Of a stretch of DNA of 64,000 nt, positions 59,270 through 64,000 are shown piece after piece. Positions within the stretch are counted from its first letter, which is position 1, and each line of letters opens with the position of its first letter. Origin of the DNA: JAHTBL01 sp038532735. GTDB taxonomy: Bacteria > Pseudomonadota > Alphaproteobacteria > Rhodobacterales > Rhodobacteraceae. Position numbers and translations under genes: made by a program. The notes beneath the pieces were generated by a model, which did no database searches, was not told where the DNA came from, and saw only the letters and a list, made by a program, of their open reading frames with translations. The stretch lies in assembly GCA_038532735.1 (NCBI GenBank), contig JBCBAC010000009.1, positions 1 to 64,000 on the forward strand, written 5' to 3'.

Positions 59270-60394
59270 ATGTTCGCGAGATTCGACAGATATCTGCTGT
59301 CGCAGCTCATGGTTTTATTCGGGTTCTTCTCGCTGATTCTGGTACTGGTCTACTGGTTGAACCGGGCCGTTATCCTGTTTGACCAGCTGATCTCTGACGG
59401 GCAATCTGCCGCCGTCGTGCTGGAATTCACAGCTCTCACTCTGCCCAACGTCATCCGCTTGGTTTTGCCGGTCTCTGCTTTTGCCGCGACAATCTACGTC
59501 ACCAACAGGCTCAGCTCTGAAAGTGAGTTGGTCGTGATGCAAGCAACAGGTTTCAGCGCCTTTCGCATGGCGCGCCCCGTTCTGGTGTTTGGTATCATTG
59601 TTGCCTTGCTGGTCTCTATCCTGACGCATTTTCTGGTCCCTCTGGCCGAAAAGCGACTTGCCGAGCGGGAGGCCGAGATTTCGCAAAATGTCATCTCCAG
59701 CCTGCTGAACGAAGGGGCGTTCGTGCACCCGTCTGAAAATGTCACCTTCTATTCGCGACTTATCGATGGAGACGGGGTCCTGCATGATGTCTTTATGTCG
59801 GACGCGCGCTCGCCAGGCCAACGCACGACCTACGTGGCCCAGCGTGCATTGCTCGTGCGGAGCGAAACCGGACCACGGATCGTGATGTTTGAGGGCAGCA
59901 CTCAAAGCTACGATGCCGCGACTCAGCGCCTGTCCAAGACCGATTTCGAAGAATCTACTTATGATATCGCGGGCCTGTTGGAGCCACCAAGCATCGGGCG
60001 CCCTTCTCCCGAGATCATGCCCACATCCATGTTGCTCTGGCCCACGCAAGAGGTTCGCGAAGTGGTGAACCGCAGCGCGGCGCGCTTGGCGCAGGAAGGC
60101 CACCACCGGTTTGCACAAGCCTTTTTGTGCATCGCTGCGGCATTGATTGGCTTCAGCACCTTGCTTCTGGGAGGCTTTAGTCGTTTCGGTATCTGGAAGC
60201 AGATCATCGGCGCGATTGGCGTTCTGATCCTGCTTAAGCTCGTGGAAGGCTCTGTCACCGAGATTGTCAAATCCGAGCTTTCAGCCTGGCCTCTTGCCTA
60301 TCTGCCTGCAGCTTTGGGCATCCTGATCGCGCTTATCCTGCTGACGCTTGCAAGCCGCCCCGCTCTCTTTTCAAGGCGGAGAGCGCTCGCATGA
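59270..60394 (+). CDS. lptF: LPS export permease LptF
   Basis: A 374-residue inner-membrane component of the LptBFG ABC transporter that extracts lipopolysaccharide for export. Three helices at each end (LMVLFGFFSLILVLVYWLNRA at the start, FAQAFLCIAAALIGFSTLLLGGF near 285) bracket a periplasmic beta-jellyroll domain. It opens the lptF-lptG-lptD-surA operon; its stop overlaps lptG by four bases (ATGA). The 153 bases to pepA should hold both promoters. Confidence 0.93.
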   Translation: MFARFDRYLLSQLMVLFGFFSLILVLVYWLNRAVILFDQLISDGQSAAVVLEFTALTLPNVIRLVLPVSAFAATIYVTNRLSSESELVVMQATGFSAFRMARPVLVFGIIVALLVSILTHFLVPLAEKRLAEREAEISQNVISSLLNEGAFVHPSENVTFYSRLIDGDGVLHDVFMSDARSPGQRTTYVAQRALLVRSETGPRIVMFEGSTQSYDAATQRLSKTDFEESTYDIAGLLEPPSIGRPSPEIMPTSMLLWPTQEVREVVNRSAARLAQEGHHRFAQAFLCIAAALIGFSTLLLGGFSRFGIWKQIIGAIGVLILLKLVEGSVTEIVKSELSAWPLAYLPAALGILIALILLTLASRPALFSRRRALA

Positions 60395-61485
60395 TCCTGC
60401 ACAGCTATTTCGCCCGACGTTTTCTTCGCACTTTCTTTTCAGTGCTCGCAGTGTTTTCAGTGATGTTGTTGCTGCTGGATCTCATCGAACAGGTTCGTCG
60501 GTTCGATGCAGATGAAGCGAGCTTTGGCCAGATCATCGAACTGTCTCTGCTCAACCTGCCGCAGGGGATTTATCGCATTCTCCCGCTGATTACGATCCTC
60601 GCCACAATTGCGCTATTCCTGAATCTTGCGCGGACCAGCGAACTTGTCGTGACACGTGCCAGCGGACGGTCGGCCTTGCGCAGCCTGATTGCCCCCATTG
60701 TTACAACATTCGTTCTGGGAGCTTTGGCGGTTGCTGCCCTTAACCCCATCGTTGCGGCGACAATTACCCAATATGAGATCAAATCAGAACGCTACTCCGA
60801 GGGCACTGAAAGCATATTGTCCTTGTCGGAGGACGGTCTTTGGCTGCGGCAAGGCAGTGCAGATGGTCAGACCGTGATCCACGCACGGCGCGCAAATGAG
60901 ACAGCGACGCAACTTAGCGGTGTGAGTTTTTTCACCTTCTCTCCAGATGGCACACCGACCCAAAGGCTGGAAGCCAGCAGCGCCACACTCACAAACGGTG
61001 CATGGCGCTTAGGCGGCGTTAAGAAATGGGAACTGGCCGATCTCAACCCGGAGCGCACGGCCGAGACGCATTTCACGTATTCCCTGCCTACCGATCTGAC
61101 GGTCGAGCAGATCCGCGATGGGTTTGCAGCGCCCATCTCCATCCCCATCTGGGAACTCTCGGCCTTTATCGACGATCTCGACACCGCTGGCTTTTCGTCC
61201 CGCGCACATCGTGTCTGGCTGCAAACAGAGCTGGCCATGCCCGTCTTGATGGTCGCAATGGTCTTGCTCGGGGCAGGCTTCACGATGCGCCACACAAGGC
61301 TGGGCAAAACCGGCGTGATGGTGCTGGGCGCCGTTCTGGTCGGTTTCAGCTTTTATTTTATCCGTAACTTTGCACAAGTGCTGGGCGAGAGCGGGCAGCT
61401 GCCGGTTGCACTTGCGGCGTGGGCCCCGCCTTTTGCGGCCATATGTCTGGCGCTTGGATTATTGCTACATCTGGAGGACGGCTGA
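60391..61485 (+). CDS. lptG: LPS export permease LptG
   Basis: A 364-residue partner of LptF with the same layout: helices near 15-35, 60-80 and 98-120, a periplasmic domain with ESILSLSEDGLWLRQ, and a C-terminal helix trio starting ALAMPVLMVAMVLLGAGFTMRH. It overlaps lptF by four bases and shares one base with lptD (TGATG). Confidence 0.93.
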   Translation: MILHSYFARRFLRTFFSVLAVFSVMLLLLDLIEQVRRFDADEASFGQIIELSLLNLPQGIYRILPLITILATIALFLNLARTSELVVTRASGRSALRSLIAPIVTTFVLGALAVAALNPIVAATITQYEIKSERYSEGTESILSLSEDGLWLRQGSADGQTVIHARRANETATQLSGVSFFTFSPDGTPTQRLEASSATLTNGAWRLGGVKKWELADLNPERTAETHFTYSLPTDLTVEQIRDGFAAPISIPIWELSAFIDDLDTAGFSSRAHRVWLQTELAMPVLMVAMVLLGAGFTMRHTRLGKTGVMVLGAVLVGFSFYFIRNFAQVLGESGQLPVALAAWAPPFAAICLALGLLLHLEDG

Positions 61486-63602
61486 TGCGGTTTTTCATCA
61501 TCCTTCTTCTGGTGCTTCTGCCCGGTTTCGTCAGCGCACAAGGCATTGCCACGCTGATCGCTGATGATGTTCAGGTCTTTCCAGACAACACGCTCGTCGC
61601 CGAAGGCAATGTCGAAGCGCTCTATGATGGCCAACGCCTGCGGGCGAGCCGGATCACCTACAGTCAGGCGGATGATCTTCTGACAATTGAAGGGCCGATC
61701 ACCTTCCAACAGGACGACTCGCTTTTAGTATTGGCCGATCAAGGCGAAATGGACCCACGGTTCGAAAACGGAATCCTGCGCGGCGCTCGTATGGTGCTGG
61801 ATCAGCGATTGCAGATTTCATCCAACCAGATCAATCGGGCCGAGGGGCGCTATACGCAAAGCTATCAAACGACAGTCTCCTCCTGTCAGGTCTGTGCGAA
61901 AAATCCAACCCCGCTGTGGAGCATCCGGTCCACGCGCGTCACCCATGATGAGCTAGAAAAGCAAATCTACTTCGACAACGCGCGGCTGCGCGTCTTTGAT
62001 GTTCCGGTTTTCTATCTTCCCCGTCTGCGCGTGCCTGACCCAACTCTTGTTCGGGCTCGAGGCTTCCTGACACCTTCCATTCGGTCCACCTCCAGCATCG
62101 GGACGGGGCTGCGTACGCCTTACTTCATCCCGCTCGGCGATCATGCAGACGTAACGCTGACACCCCTCATCACGGAACGCTCCCGAACGCTGGAGCTGCG
62201 CTACAGGCAAGCCTTCCGGTCGGGCAGCATCTCTGGTGTCGGTGCGCTGAGTTCAGATGATCTTGACGAAGGCGAAGATGGCTTGCGCGGATATTTCTTC
62301 GGTAGCGGGGCATTTCGGCTACCATCCGAAATCGTGCTGACTTTCGATGTCGAAACAGTCAGCGATCCAGAGTATCTGCGTCAATACGGTTTCACGAGCA
62401 AAGATCGTCTCAGCAGCCATATCGGGCTGTCGCGGTATCGCCGGGATGAACTGGCCGTCGCGCGCATCACCAATTTCGAAACCCTACGCAACGATGAGCG
62501 CAACGAGACCCAACCAACAATCCTGACCGAAATCGATTATGAACGCCGGTTTTTCCCGAAAGCCATCGGCGGTGAATTGACGCTGCGCTTTGACGCGATG
62601 GGCTTTTACCGAGAGTCCGAGCAGATCAGCGTGGGGCGCGATGTGAACCGTGTCAGCGGGCGGCTGTCTTATGAGCGCGATTGGATCACGCCATTTGGCC
62701 TTTTGACCGAAGCGGCGATTTCACTGAACTATGACAGCTACCGGATCGAAGGCGAAGATGATGAGCTTTTCGACGACGAAGTCACACAACTGACCCCCTA
62801 TGCGGGTCTGGAATTTCGCCTCCCCCTCGCGCGCAGCGGCCAATCTGGCGGGCGGCACGTGATTGAGCCCATTGCGCAATTCGTCTGGAGCCAAGATAGC
62901 AGTGACCCTGTGCCCAATGAAGACAGCACACGATCTGAATTGGATGAAGGCAACCTTTTCTCGTTCAACCGTTTCTCTGGCACGGATCAGTATGAACAAG
63001 GCGCCCGGGCCACGCTGGCCTTGGGCTACACACGCTTTGATCCCAATGGATGGTCGCTAGGTGTCACGGTCGGGCGTAGCTATCGCGACGAAGATCTGGG
63101 CCAATTCACGGAAACTAGCGGGCTGCGCGGGCAGCAATCCGACTGGCTGACAGCGATCCGTTATGACAGCGGTGACAGGCTCAGCCTGATTGCTCGCGGC
63201 TTAATGGATGATAATTTTAACTTCAATCGTGCAGAAGTGCGTGCGGACTGGGACGGATCACGTTTTGATCTAGGCACGTCCTACATATGGCAGGATGAAG
63301 ACGAAGCCGAAGACCGGGACGAAGCGGTGTCCGAATGGACAGTCGACACCCGCTACCGGCTTGCACGACACTGGATCACTGATCTGGATTGGCGCTATGA
63401 TTTTGCAGCCGATCAAGCATCGCGGGCTCGGATTGGACTGACCTATCGCAACGAATGTGTCACACTGGGAGTTGCGGCGACGCGTCGTTTTGCTTACTCG
63501 GATAGTTCAGACGATGAGACAACTTTCGACTTCTCTGTGGGGCTGAATGGGTTCGGCACAAGCAGAGGCCAAAGCGGCTACGCAAGAAGCTGCATAAAAT
63601 GA
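61485..63602 (+). CDS. lptD: LPS-assembly outer-membrane protein LptD
   Basis: A 705-residue outer-membrane beta barrel that inserts LPS into the outer leaflet. Signal peptide ending GFVSAQG; N-terminal jellyroll (about 20-180) with ADDVQVFPDNTLVAEGNVEALYDG; a Cys pair SSCQVCAKNP near 130 for the disulfides; then the barrel to the C-terminus, ending SYARSCIK. The start at 61485 overlaps the lptG stop. A long barrel with many acidic residues is typical of marine strains. Confidence 0.93.
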   Translation: MRFFIILLLVLLPGFVSAQGIATLIADDVQVFPDNTLVAEGNVEALYDGQRLRASRITYSQADDLLTIEGPITFQQDDSLLVLADQGEMDPRFENGILRGARMVLDQRLQISSNQINRAEGRYTQSYQTTVSSCQVCAKNPTPLWSIRSTRVTHDELEKQIYFDNARLRVFDVPVFYLPRLRVPDPTLVRARGFLTPSIRSTSSIGTGLRTPYFIPLGDHADVTLTPLITERSRTLELRYRQAFRSGSISGVGALSSDDLDEGEDGLRGYFFGSGAFRLPSEIVLTFDVETVSDPEYLRQYGFTSKDRLSSHIGLSRYRRDELAVARITNFETLRNDERNETQPTILTEIDYERRFFPKAIGGELTLRFDAMGFYRESEQISVGRDVNRVSGRLSYERDWITPFGLLTEAAISLNYDSYRIEGEDDELFDDEVTQLTPYAGLEFRLPLARSGQSGGRHVIEPIAQFVWSQDSSDPVPNEDSTRSELDEGNLFSFNRFSGTDQYEQGARATLALGYTRFDPNGWSLGVTVGRSYRDEDLGQFTETSGLRGQQSDWLTAIRYDSGDRLSLIARGLMDDNFNFNRAEVRADWDGSRFDLGTSYIWQDEDEAEDRDEAVSEWTVDTRYRLARHWITDLDWRYDFAADQASRARIGLTYRNECVTLGVAATRRFAYSDSSDDETTFDFSVGLNGFGTSRGQSGYARSCIK

Positions 63603-63622
63603 AAAGAGGAAAGAGCTGAGAC

Positions 63623-64000
63623 ATGACCCTGTCGCGCCTGTTCATCTGCCTGTGCCTGAGCTTTGGCCTGGCACTGTCTGCCACGGCCCAAAGCGCCTTT
63701 TCTCCGGTGATCAAGGTCAACGACCGGGCGATCACACAATATGAGCTCGATCAGCGGATTCTGTTTCTGACGTTGCTCCGCTCCCCCGGCAATCTGGAGG
63801 AGTTGGCCGAAGAGCAATTGATCGACGACCGGCTGCGCCTTGATGCTGTGGCTGCTGCGGGTATCCAGCTGACTGAAGAGCAAATCGAAGGCGGCATGGC
63901 CGAGTTCGCGGGTCGCGCCAATCTTGAGCTGGAGCAGTTCGTGCAGGCCATCGCGCAAGGTGGCGTTGACCGTTCCACATTCCGCGACTTCGTCCGCGCC
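63623..64000 (+). CDS. surA: SurA-like periplasmic chaperone (3' end cut off)
   Basis: The first 126 residues of a periplasmic peptidyl-prolyl isomerase/chaperone that guides outer-membrane proteins such as LptD. The signal peptide ends ALSATAQS, then the SurA N-domain begins with IKVNDRAITQYELDQRILFL and LEELAEEQLIDDRLRLDAV. AGAGGAAAG-like sequence precedes the ATG at 63623. It follows lptD by 20 bases, the conserved order in alphaproteobacteria. The parvulin domains lie beyond the window. Confidence 0.9.
   Translation, partial: MTLSRLFICLCLSFGLALSATAQSAFSPVIKVNDRAITQYELDQRILFLTLLRSPGNLEELAEEQLIDDRLRLDAVAAAGIQLTEEQIEGGMAEFAGRANLELEQFVQAIAQGGVDRSTFRDFVRA

Noticed and set aside
1..64000. CRISPR array, rRNA operon or insertion sequence
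   Set aside because: No regularly spaced direct repeats, no rRNA-like sequence and no transposase-like frame with terminal repeats were seen.

Overview
The window reads as the chromosome of a marine alphaproteobacterium of the roseobacter group (Rhodobacteraceae). Evidence: a DMSP demethylase operon (dmdA-acuI); the tellurite-resistance locus trgA-trgB-cysK first known from Rhodobacter; a two-piece, circularly permuted tmRNA gene with the tag ANDNKAPMALAA; an alpha-type SspB adaptor; two F1-ATPase zeta-type (DUF1476) proteins; and a GC-rich, tightly overlapped gene layout. No rRNA operon, CRISPR array or insertion sequence was seen.

Layout. 1-3745 is the end of an integrative element: a tyrosine recombinase next to tRNA-Ser(GGA), a DUF3987 P-loop protein and a small coupled ORF; the far end is outside the window. 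3882-13971 is a long minus-strand run: class V aminotransferase, photolyase, cyclopropane fatty acid synthase, trgA, trgB, cysK, an MscS-type channel, AlaX and a small membrane protein. 14669-20024 holds a six-gene operon (DUF2182, DUF1326, DinB-like, dmdA, acuI, GNAT acetyltransferase) divergent from a GntR/FadR-type regulator, with a perfect palindrome between them. 20373-28022 carries an orphan solute-binding protein, ssrA, a double-NTF2 protein, a chromate transporter, sspB and a fumC-DUF4169-RHH cluster. 28067-35380 has a P450/hydrolase pair, ccdA, tusA, denD and rne.

35857-38983 is a DctB/DctD-like two-component pair whose regulator lacks the sigma-54 contact motif. 39020-40748 is purC-purS-purQ, with purM-purN at 48574-50222. 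40960-46304 contains tandem zeta-like proteins, an MprF-like protein and a split cobalamin-dependent methionine synthase module (homocysteine methyltransferase, corrinoid protein, DUF1638). 46301-59116 is housekeeping (sufE, rnd, two tRNAs, an EnvZ-like kinase, a metallo-hydrolase, ndk, an ABC-F protein, marC, holC, pepA). 59270-64000 is the outer-membrane biogenesis operon lptF-lptG-lptD-surA, the last gene cut by the window end.

The strongest leads are: the co-operonic DUF2182/DUF1326/DinB genes in front of dmdA; a short post-stop sequence element repeated behind three unrelated genes; the GAFTGA-less DctD; the tandem zeta paralogues; and the split methionine synthase with DUF1638. All family names come from reading translated sequence and motifs; no database search was run.
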